The notes beneath the pieces are model-generated. The model was not told the DNA's origin. It did not search any database and saw only the letters and a list, made by a program, of their open reading frames with translations. Both the position numbers and the translations under genes were made by a program. A DNA stretch of 64,000 nucleotides from Methanomicrobiales archaeon (GTDB lineage: Archaea; Halobacteriota; Methanomicrobia; Methanomicrobiales; Methanospirillaceae): contig JAAYCY010000066.1 of the NCBI GenBank assembly GCA_012729535.1, positions 1 through 64,000 of the forward strand, given 5' to 3'. Shown piece by piece: positions 46,096 to 53,917 of this stretch. Numbering within the stretch: the stretch's first letter is position 1; every line of letters starts with the position of its first letter.

Positions 46096-47643
46096 ATGGA
46101 GGATAAGGTGAAATTTAACCAACGAACGCTATTAATCTCGTGTCTTTTGATAATATCTTTTATAATTCCCTGTTGTGTCGGATCTGCGCCGTCTGTACAA
46201 CCAGTTCAGAATCAGGTTGTGATCTTTTCAGGTCAGATACCATTCGGAGATGGGACAGTATCAATACGTTCTGATTCTGGGGTGTTATCCCAGGTTCCTG
46301 CCATGACCCCTATTGGGATAATTCAGGCTCTTGCGGGGACCGGTATGATAAATGAGTATCATATTGGGGATGAATTATTTGAAAAAAGGGGTATTTTTAC
46401 ACTTGACGGAATTAATTCATACCTGGTTTCAGAATATGATACCTGGTATGTCACAGTAAACGGGATTCAACTCCGTGAGTTTCTTCTTCCTGCCAAAGAA
46501 GGACTTAATACGTTTACATTAGATAACGGAGATGATGTTCTGTATGCTTATGGTGATCCAACTCTTCCTGTTGGTGCAGCAAAAGCGTTGATCTGGGTAC
46601 AGATAGGGAATAAGAATAGTATGATGCAATACTTGTCACCGCTTCAGATCCCTGTTTCATACCCGGTCATAACTACACCATTTCCCACTCCTCCTGCAAC
46701 TCCAATTCCTGTTCCTGTTGTTGAGTTAACCGCAGTTCCGAGCCCGGTTTCAACTGAGATCCCGGCAGTCAATGTTACTGTGATGTCAACCCCTGAATTG
46801 ACTCCCCTTCCAATTCCCTCTCCTCCTGCAACTCCAATTCCTGTTCCTGTTGTTGAGTTAACCGCAGTTCCGAGCCCGGTTTCAACGGAGATCCCGGCAG
46901 TTAATGTTACTGTGGTGTCAACCCCTGAATTGACTCCCCTTCCAATTCCCTCTCCTCCTGCAACTCCAATTCCTGTTCCTGTTGTTGAGTTAACCGCAGT
47001 TCCGAGCCCGATTTCGACGGAGATCCCGGCAGTCAATGTTACTGTGGTGTCAACCCCTGAATTGACTCCCCTTCCAACTTCCACTCCTCCTGCAACTCCA
47101 ATTCCTGTTCCTGTTGTTGAAGTAAATGTTTCTCAAACAATTAACGAAACCATATCAACAGATTCAGAAATAGCCAACAACACATCGACATCAGAAGGCA
47201 TTTTTTATGATGATGTAACGAAAGAAGACAAAGAACAAAAAGAAGATGACCGGATAATTTTTTCCGGCAATTATGTCCTTCCGGAAGGAACTGTAAATGT
47301 TACAGAAAACACCGGACTCGAATACCAGATCTCAACCAACACTCCTTTAGGCCTTTTGCATATGCTGCTAACAGATAATCTGATTGAAACTTTAAGCATA
47401 GACGACAGGGGGATGCGTAAGGGAGGTATCCTGATACTTGAAGGAGTTAATGGTTATTTCAATACGGCAAGTAAAGTCTGGTATGTTAAAGTCAATGGCA
47501 ATGTCCTTGAGGATTATCTTGACTCACAAGAAGGTCTGAATATCTATCTTCTTAGTGCTGGAGATACCGTTTCTTATTACTATGGAAATCCGGATGAACC
47601 TTTACAGATGGCAGAAGCAGCAATCATTGTGGCATTAAAATAA
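46096..47643 (+). CDS. Secreted protein with two DUF4430 domains and a Pro-rich repeat linker
   Basis: This protein of about 515 aa has a signal peptide, an N-terminal DUF4430-like domain (about 40-170), a Pro/Thr/Val-rich linker of tandem 44-residue repeats (about 195-345), and a second DUF4430 domain (about 395-515). DUF4430 (transcobalamin-C-like) has the marks WYVTVNG and WYVKVNG in the two copies. The ATG at 46096 follows AAGGAGAGGGG. An outer-surface binding protein is likely; ligand unknown. Confidence 0.8.
   Translation: MEDKVKFNQRTLLISCLLIISFIIPCCVGSAPSVQPVQNQVVIFSGQIPFGDGTVSIRSDSGVLSQVPAMTPIGIIQALAGTGMINEYHIGDELFEKRGIFTLDGINSYLVSEYDTWYVTVNGIQLREFLLPAKEGLNTFTLDNGDDVLYAYGDPTLPVGAAKALIWVQIGNKNSMMQYLSPLQIPVSYPVITTPFPTPPATPIPVPVVELTAVPSPVSTEIPAVNVTVMSTPELTPLPIPSPPATPIPVPVVELTAVPSPVSTEIPAVNVTVVSTPELTPLPIPSPPATPIPVPVVELTAVPSPISTEIPAVNVTVVSTPELTPLPTSTPPATPIPVPVVEVNVSQTINETISTDSEIANNTSTSEGIFYDDVTKEDKEQKEDDRIIFSGNYVLPEGTVNVTENTGLEYQISTNTPLGLLHMLLTDNLIETLSIDDRGMRKGGILILEGVNGYFNTASKVWYVKVNGNVLEDYLDSQEGLNIYLLSAGDTVSYYYGNPDEPLQMAEAAIIVALK
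46690..47085 (+). repeat. Three tandem 132-bp repeats (44 aa each)
   Basis: Near-identical units start at 46690, 46822 and 46954, each 132 bases, with a partial fourth from 47086. They encode Pro-rich linker with TPIPVPVVE and STPELTPLP. The few differences are mostly single substitutions, so they are recent duplications. Confidence 0.9.
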
Positions 47644-47651
47644 AAAAAAAA

Positions 47652-48206
47652 TTATTTCCACCGTGATAAGGTGGAAGTAAAAACTTTGGACATCTCTTTT
47701 GCCTTATCAAGGGACATTTCTAACTGGCTGGCAATAAAGGGTGCAGATTTTTCAATCATTGCATCCTGTGTAAGGTCTGGTTCGGTAAATGCTCCATGCT
47801 GGTAACAATAAACACAATATCTGTAACTTGGTGTTTCATCCTCTTCTGTCCCTGCATCTTCAGGAGAAAAGAGGGGCATTCCACAACTCTGACATGAGGG
47901 AACAATCCTCCCGCTCCACCGTTTCAGGGGGCTGATCTGGTTTTGCATGAACATCCTGGCTTTATCAAGCGGCATCCCGAACATTTGTGACATCATACCC
48001 GCTCCAATTTCAGCCATCTTTTCGACATTACAGTTATCATCTGTAAATTTACCGTTCTGGTAGCAATATGTGCAATATATATTCGATCTGCTTCCATCAG
48101 ATTCAGTACCATAATCTTCATCTTTCATAAATGGCATGGCACAACTTTGACAAATTGAAGAAAATTCGGTAATTTTAATTCCTCCTGGTCTGGATGTCAC
48201 TGCCAT
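47652..48206 (-). CDS. Duplicated zinc-ribbon protein
   Basis: This 184-aa soluble protein has two copies of a putative zinc-ribbon module (PF12674-like), each CQSC... CxYCYQ... followed by a helix. The cysteine pairs are CQSCAMP/CTYC in the first copy and CQSCGMP/CVYC in the second. Metal binding is likely; function is unknown. It is divergent from rubredoxin. Confidence 0.82.
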   Translation of the reverse strand: MAVTSRPGGIKITEFSSICQSCAMPFMKDEDYGTESDGSRSNIYCTYCYQNGKFTDDNCNVEKMAEIGAGMMSQMFGMPLDKARMFMQNQISPLKRWSGRIVPSCQSCGMPLFSPEDAGTEEDETPSYRYCVYCYQHGAFTEPDLTQDAMIEKSAPFIASQLEMSLDKAKEMSKVFTSTLSRWK

Positions 48207-48282
48207 GATTGTTCTTTATTCATGTTTAAACGGCAATGCACATCCAATAGGATTGTATGAATTCAGGTATTTGAATCTTTAA

Positions 48283-48301
48283 TAAACAGGGTGAAAGTGA
48301 A
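48283..48301 (+). repeat. 19-base dispersed motif, copy 2
   Basis: This is the second exact copy of the motif at 28342-28360. It lies in the divergent intergenic region between the zinc-ribbon gene and rubredoxin, about 95 bases before the rubredoxin start. Confidence 0.6.
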
Positions 48302-48396
48302 GATGCAATTCAGACTGTGAATAATCATGCCATAATAACTTATTTTGTCATAAATCCAGAGTATAATTTTTTTTATCTTTAAATCTAATACTCTAC

Positions 48397-48561
48397 ATGG
48401 CCAGTTATGTCTGTACAAAATGTGGTTATCTCTTTGATGAGCGGTTTGGAGATCCGGAGCACGGGGTAACTGCAGGAACACCGTTTGAAAAAATCCCTGA
48501 CTCATGGCTCTGTCCAAGGTGTAAGGCTACAAAGGCATTTTTTGCAAAACGCAACGAATAA
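48397..48561 (+). CDS. Rubredoxin (54 aa)
   Basis: This 54-aa frame begins MASYVCTKCGYLFDE and has the two CxxC pairs that bind one iron: CTKCG and CPRCK. The core EHGVTAGTPFEKIPDSWLCP is the standard rubredoxin centre. Rubredoxins pass electrons, for example to oxygen- and superoxide-reducing enzymes in anaerobes. An A/T-rich TATA-like stretch precedes it. Confidence 0.95.
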   Translation: MASYVCTKCGYLFDERFGDPEHGVTAGTPFEKIPDSWLCPRCKATKAFFAKRNE

Positions 48562-48601
48562 TTCTTTTTTTAATTTTTAACTGAATCTTTTGGTTTCTTC
48601 T

Positions 48602-49003
48602 CTAATGGCGGTCTAGTTCTTCATTACATAATCTGTCACATCGCTGGATACCCTGGTTGTTTCTTGGCACATATTCCCAGGTAATATGAGAAAAATCTGA
48701 TGCCAGAGAGTGAACTTTGTCATAAAGAATTTTCAGATGTGGTTTATTGACTTTGTATGTCCCCGTTATCTGTCTGATAACAAGCTGACTATCTGAATAC
48801 AATCTGATATACTTGTCCTGAAATTCTCCAGCCTTTGTCAGTGCCTGAATTACTGCAGTATATTCTGCAACATTATTCGTGGTATCTCCGAGGTATTCTG
48901 AATATGTTGCAATCTCTATGCCTTCTTTATCGATGAGGATATAGGCACAGGCAGCTGGTCCGGGATTTCCCCGTGACGCTCCATCGGTATAAATCGTCAA
49001 CAT
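48602..49003 (-). CDS. Ribonuclease H-like protein
   Basis: This protein of about 133 aa has the RNase HI fold: YTDGASRGNPGPAA (first metal Asp), NNVAEY (Glu) and YSDSQLV (second Asp); the last Asp is in RCDRLCNE. This matches archaeal type-1 RNase H. The start at 49003 (MLTIYTDG) is chosen because the fold begins there. It is divergent from a LysE exporter 43 bases away. Confidence 0.88.
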   Translation of the reverse strand: MLTIYTDGASRGNPGPAACAYILIDKEGIEIATYSEYLGDTTNNVAEYTAVIQALTKAGEFQDKYIRLYSDSQLVIRQITGTYKVNKPHLKILYDKVHSLASDFSHITWEYVPRNNQGIQRCDRLCNEELDRH

Positions 49004-49046
49004 GTGGGGTACACTATCTACGTACAAAACACATATATTCATGTAA

Positions 49047-49673
49047 ATGAATTTCCTGGAACTTGCCATGATGGGATTTCTCATCGGACTAACTGGTGCC
49101 CTTACACCCGGTCCCACTCTTATTGCAACCATTCAGTCTGCTCTTCACGTTGGATGGTCCGGTGGGCCCAGGGTTACATTCGGTCATATTATCGCTGAAT
49201 TAGGGGTAATTGTTATCATAGCAGCTGGTATTTCTTCCATACCTGATTCTGCAGGACCGGCAATAGCAGGAATTGGAGGAATTGCCCTGTTAGTTTTTGG
49301 CGCAATGACTCTCCTGGGAGCCAGGGAAGCAGAAATTGTTAGTGGTAGTAATAAAGGAAAAACCGGTCCGGTTATTGCCGGGCTGGTAACCAGTGTTTCC
49401 AATCCTTATTTCTGGATATGGTGGTTTACGGTAGGAGGTGCTCTTCTCCTGAGCTCATTGTCCCAGGGTCTTTTCGGACTTTTTGCTTTTATTGCCGGAC
49501 ATTGGGCTGCTGATCTTGCATGGTTTACCTTAGTTTCAGTAGGTATATACCGGAGCAGAACCGTGCTTGGCACCAGTTTATACCGGGGTATTCTAGTTTT
49601 GTGCGGTATTATTCTGATGATATTTGGATTATGGTTTATTTCCCAAATAAATCTCTCCTTTACTGTGGAATGA
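49047..49673 (+). CDS. LysE-family exporter
   Basis: This 208-aa membrane protein has the LysE/RhtB pattern, including GALTPGPTL in the first helix and NPYFWIWW in the middle, with about six helices. Such proteins export amino acids or metal ions. The substrate is not known here. Confidence 0.85.
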   Translation: MNFLELAMMGFLIGLTGALTPGPTLIATIQSALHVGWSGGPRVTFGHIIAELGVIVIIAAGISSIPDSAGPAIAGIGGIALLVFGAMTLLGAREAEIVSGSNKGKTGPVIAGLVTSVSNPYFWIWWFTVGGALLLSSLSQGLFGLFAFIAGHWAADLAWFTLVSVGIYRSRTVLGTSLYRGILVLCGIILMIFGLWFISQINLSFTVE

Positions 49674-49970
49674 GTGCAGAATGGTTTGAACATATGCATC
49701 TGAATATTAGGCAGAAGATAATTTTCATAATCAGTATATCCTGAAAAATAATCCAATTAATGACTTAAAAATCCAAAGTAAATTACCATTTTCTTCTCTC
49801 CAGTAGAAATAAAGGGGTCATAAACCCTTCTGAGCGCATGTTTTATTGAGTACAGAGCTTTATAGTATTGGACTTTTAACTTGTCAATTCTCTTCGCAAT
49901 TTAATTCCTGATTCCTATTATGGCCATGATATGGAAAATTATTTGCCAGGTAACTCTAATGCAGATTTAC

Positions 49971-50456
49971 TCATCCAAACACCTTGCTCACAATCAGGAA
50001 AATGACAAGAAGACATGCAAATATGCCTGTAAATATGATGGGGATATATTTTTCGTATGTATTTCTGTCATTTTTTTCCATCCTTTCCTGAATTAATTTA
50101 ACTTCATTAAAACAGGTAGTCATTTCCTGTTTTAGTGGAGAAAGAAGGGACTGGACTTCATTTAGATCTGTGTTGTTATGTACCAGGTTCTCAGCCAGTC
50201 TGGTCAGTCCTTTATTCAGACTGGTCAATTCTCCTCTCAAGTAGGATATTTCATCATCCTTCATTGATATCTGTCGTAATAGATCCTTTACCTGGCTTTT
50301 TAACAGTTCATTTTCAACACGATATTTTTTTTCCGTAACGGAGTGCATCAGCCTGGAGATGGCTTCCTGTCTTGATATTGAAACCGCAGCAGCCTCATCA
50401 TCAATGATTGAGATAATTTCTTCAGGTAATTTTTTTTCCAGTTTTTCAATTCCCAT
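49971..50456 (-). CDS. Coiled-coil protein with C-terminal membrane anchor
   Basis: This protein of about 161 aa begins with a short ribbon-helix-helix-like segment (KLPEEIISIIDDEAAAVSISRQEAI), continues as a coiled coil (about 45-130), and ends in one transmembrane helix (IIFTGIFACLLVIFLIVSKV), so it is tail-anchored in the cytoplasmic membrane. Its ATG follows the polyphosphate kinase stop by 5 bases; the two genes are probably co-transcribed. Function unknown. Confidence 0.72.
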   Translation of the reverse strand: MGIEKLEKKLPEEIISIIDDEAAAVSISRQEAISRLMHSVTEKKYRVENELLKSQVKDLLRQISMKDDEISYLRGELTSLNKGLTRLAENLVHNNTDLNEVQSLLSPLKQEMTTCFNEVKLIQERMEKNDRNTYEKYIPIIFTGIFACLLVIFLIVSKVFG

Positions 50457-50461
50457 GATAA

Positions 50462-52612
50462 TCACCCAGTGGTATTCAGTAAGATGTTCCTGTTCCAGAT
50501 TTCACGGTTATCAAGCAGCCATTTTTGAGCATGGATCGGTTTTTCTGGATTCGGCGGTATTCTAACATATGATCCATCCGGTTTAAGCATCCTTGCCTTG
50601 ATCGTATCATGCAAATGGATGGGAAGGATGGTATTGATAATTTCATTCCGGATACCGGGATCGAGAGCAGGGTATAACACTTCAATACGGCGTTTCAGAT
50701 TACGAGGCATAAGATCTGAACTGCCCATTAGAACAAGGGGATCGCCTCCGTTGTGGAAATAATAAATTCTGGTATGTTCCAGGAAGCGTCCTACAATGGT
50801 TGTTACCGTAATATTGTCTGAAATCCCTGTAATTTCCGGGCGAAGACAGCATATTCCTCTAACCTGGAGATGAATAACGACCCCTTCCTGTGATGCCCGG
50901 AATAGTGCCCTGATAACTTCTGCATCCTGAAGAGCGTTTAATTTAAATATTATTCTCCCGTCTCCGTGAGTATGTTGTCGTTCTATCTCTCTTTCGATGA
51001 GAGAGATGATCCGTATTTTGATTCCTCCCGGAGCAACAAGGAGATGATGATAAGAAGAATATTGTGAGTATCCAGTCAGGACATTAAAAAGATGCGAAAC
51101 GTCTGATGATATCTCTTCATTTGCTGTAAAAAGACCTATGTCTGTATATATTTTCGCAGTAACTGCGTTATAATTTCCAGAACTCATATGAACATACCTT
51201 ACAATGCCTGTTTTTTCCTTTCTTACAACAAGGCACAGTTTTGCATGTACTTTAAGACCCATAATTCCGAAAACGACGTGAGCTCCAGCCCTTTCCAGAG
51301 CTCTTGCCCACCCAATATTATTTTCTTCATCAAACCGGGCCTTAAGTTCAACAAGCACTGATACCGCCTTTCCCTGTTCACGTGCATCAAGCAATGCCTG
51401 AATAATAGGTGAATTCGTTCCTGTCCGGTATAAGGTAATTTTTATTGCCAGCACATCCGGGTCATGTGCTGCGGTATTGAGAAACCTGATAACCGGCTGA
51501 AAACTTTCATATGGATGAAATAACATGATGTCGCGTTGTTTTATTACATTGAATATATCAGGATCTGCTTCAAGTCTTTCAGGAATTACCGGGGCAAAAG
51601 GAGAATCTTTCAGATCAGGTCTGTCTATATTCATCAAGCAGAAGAGGTCAGCCATCCCGATCGGACCATCTGCAGGATAAAACATGTGTGGATACCTTGC
51701 CAGCTTTGTTCTCATCATTTCTGTTATGGAAGGAAGAATATCCATCGATGTTTCAATCCTGACCGGCGTTCCAATCCACCGTTTACTGATAGACTGCTCG
51801 ACAGCACTCAGCAAGTCATCTGCTTCATCCTCTTCGATTTCAATATCTGCATCTCTGGTTACCCGGAACGGATATGATGCGACGATTTCCATACCTGGAA
51901 AAAGGAGGTCAAGGTTATCTGCAATCAGGTCCTCCAGAAAAATCAGTTCAATGTTATCGATTTCATTCCTTTCGTTATCTGATGGAATTTTTACCAGGCG
52001 GGAGAATAATGTTTTTGGTATCTTTATCCGAGCAAAAAGTTCATCCGGTGATCCTGGCCTTTTCAGGATAACCGCCAGATTTAAGGCAAGGTTTGATATG
52101 AATGGGAATGGATGTGATTTATCAAAAGCCAGAGGAGTTAAAACCGGAAAAATTTCCCGGTAAAAGTACTTTCGAAGAATCTTTCTTTTCTTTTCATCTA
52201 GTGAACTCCGGTTATGAATGATGATACCCTCCTGTGCAAGTTCAGGAAGTATTACTTCATTCCAGACCCTGGCCTGTTCCAGAAGAAGCGGGGTCAGGTC
52301 ATGGTTTATCCGTTCTATCTGCTCCATAGGTGTCAGACCGTCTGGAGGAAGTTTTATGACTCCTTCTGCCAGTTGGTGGTGAAGTCCTGACACTCTTACC
52401 ATAAAAAATTCATCCAGGTTATTGGCGAAAATAGCGAGAAATTTTATTCTTTCAAGAAGAGGATGAGAAGGATCCTTTGCTTCATCCAGAACATGCTGGT
52501 TAAAGCGTATCCATGATAATTCTCTGTTGATATATAAAGATGGGTCTGATAACATTGAGCAGGCATCAACCTTCTGGTTATCTACAGTCCCAGCCCTTGC
52601 AGACTGATCCAT
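50462..52612 (-). CDS. ppk1: Polyphosphate kinase (PPK1)
   Basis: This 716-aa enzyme makes polyphosphate from ATP, reversibly. The N-terminal domain begins YINRELSWIRFNQHVLDEA, the usual PPK1 start. The catalytic half has VLVELKARFDEENNI, the autophosphorylated histidine region with KVHAKLCLV, and a second PLD-like histidine in FLEHTRIYYFHNGG. Full length for the family. It is followed by the tail-anchored protein. Confidence 0.95.
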   Translation of the reverse strand: MDQSARAGTVDNQKVDACSMLSDPSLYINRELSWIRFNQHVLDEAKDPSHPLLERIKFLAIFANNLDEFFMVRVSGLHHQLAEGVIKLPPDGLTPMEQIERINHDLTPLLLEQARVWNEVILPELAQEGIIIHNRSSLDEKKRKILRKYFYREIFPVLTPLAFDKSHPFPFISNLALNLAVILKRPGSPDELFARIKIPKTLFSRLVKIPSDNERNEIDNIELIFLEDLIADNLDLLFPGMEIVASYPFRVTRDADIEIEEDEADDLLSAVEQSISKRWIGTPVRIETSMDILPSITEMMRTKLARYPHMFYPADGPIGMADLFCLMNIDRPDLKDSPFAPVIPERLEADPDIFNVIKQRDIMLFHPYESFQPVIRFLNTAAHDPDVLAIKITLYRTGTNSPIIQALLDAREQGKAVSVLVELKARFDEENNIGWARALERAGAHVVFGIMGLKVHAKLCLVVRKEKTGIVRYVHMSSGNYNAVTAKIYTDIGLFTANEEISSDVSHLFNVLTGYSQYSSYHHLLVAPGGIKIRIISLIEREIERQHTHGDGRIIFKLNALQDAEVIRALFRASQEGVVIHLQVRGICCLRPEITGISDNITVTTIVGRFLEHTRIYYFHNGGDPLVLMGSSDLMPRNLKRRIEVLYPALDPGIRNEIINTILPIHLHDTIKARMLKPDGSYVRIPPNPEKPIHAQKWLLDNREIWNRNILLNTTG

Positions 52613-52786
52613 ATAACATCAGTTTCACCTGAATGTAATAAAGGTTGAGCATTGAAAATTTTTGCTATTGAGTTATTATACTATTTAAAAAATAGGATCT
52701 GGACATATTAAAAGTGGATTTTTGCTTTCTGCCGGATATGTTTTAATGATGGAAAGATTATTGCCACCAGCTAAAGAGTATGAGGT

Positions 52787-53871
52787 ATGAAGTTGGCAGC
52801 AGTACTTCTCATACTTTGTATCATTCCTCTCCTCGCATCAGCTGAAGCAATATCTGACACGAATTCTCTTTTTAGTACCTGTCTCCAGATTAAAGAGGAG
52901 ATGTCACTCTCACTTATCGGTCTTGATATGCAGGCTTCCCGTATTCTCCTCCACATATCTGGTGGTGTAACATCCGGTAATAATCTAACAAACCTTCTCT
53001 CATTTTTTGTCGATGATAATCCTGCAGTCCTTTCTGCAGGCACTTATTGATGAGACACTTCTCCTGGTCAAGGCTGCATCTGATGGAGATTTCAATATCA
53101 GGGTTGATGTGACAAAGCATGAAGGCGAATACGGCCGGATTATCGAGGGAGAAACACCACTCCTGACAGCGTGGTAACTCCGGTTAAAGAGGCCATCCGC
53201 GTCTGCCAGGAATATGCAAACTCTACTTTTTCTGCCCGTGTTGATCCTAATCTTCAAGTTTCAGGTGAGGTATCCCAGCGTGCAGAACTGGTTTTAGTAT
53301 CAACAACAGAGGCTAATACCTTCTCCAGGGATGGGATAAACCTGGCAAAAAGTATGAGTCTGCTATGATTGGTATCATGGATTCAACAAAGGAAGTTGAT
53401 GAGATTGTTAAAGATATCAACAGGCAGATTGATGAAATTGGAAAGATTGTGAGGTTGATCACCGATATATCCAACCAGACCAATCTTCTCGCTCTGAATG
53501 CTGCTATAGAAGCTACATGAGCCGGAGAAGCAGGAAGAGAATTTGCCGTTATTGCAGCTGAAGTTAAATCGCTTGCACAGGATTCCAGAGCATCTGAAGA
53601 GAATATTGCAGAGATGATATCGGCATTGAAGTTAAAAGTTTGTAAAGCTAACAAAGCCATGAAATATGCCGGAAATGTGGTGGTTGAAGGCAGTAATGCA
53701 TTAAAAGAAACCCTTGGGGCTTTCATGAAAATTGCAGATTCGGTTGAAGGTTTCACAAAAAATGCAATGGATGTTGCATCTGCATCACTAGATCAGATTA
53801 GTAAAGTAATAGTGAATGTCAGTACTATTGCCGAATCAATCTCGCGAGAGATGACTCAGTTTAAAGTATAA
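52787..53871 (+). pseudogene. Decayed methyl-accepting chemotaxis receptor gene
   Basis: Four pieces in different frames spell one chemoreceptor: a signal/membrane segment with a Cache-like remnant (52787-53050), a HAMP-like piece (ASDGDFNIRVDVTKHEGEYG, then VVTPVKEAI after a shift near 53160), and a signalling domain ([19 protein letters not shown]). A TGA at 53518-53520 replaces the Arg in the conserved AIEA-R-AGEAGREFAV. There are at least three frameshifts and an internal deletion. The C-terminus is also shortened. It should make no functional receptor. Confidence 0.88.
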
Positions 53872-53917
53872 TGGGGTACAGGTAGGAGAGAAAAAGTAGT
53901 TTTTTCTTTACAATACT

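Noticed and set aside
46644-47084. 146-aa minus-strand open frame
   Set aside because: Its Gly/Val/Thr repeats simply mirror the tandem repeats of the secreted DUF4430 protein.
53518-53520. In-frame TGA read as selenocysteine
   Set aside because: The position is the conserved Arg of the chemoreceptor tip, other frameshifts are present, and no SECIS-like element was seen. It is a decayed gene.
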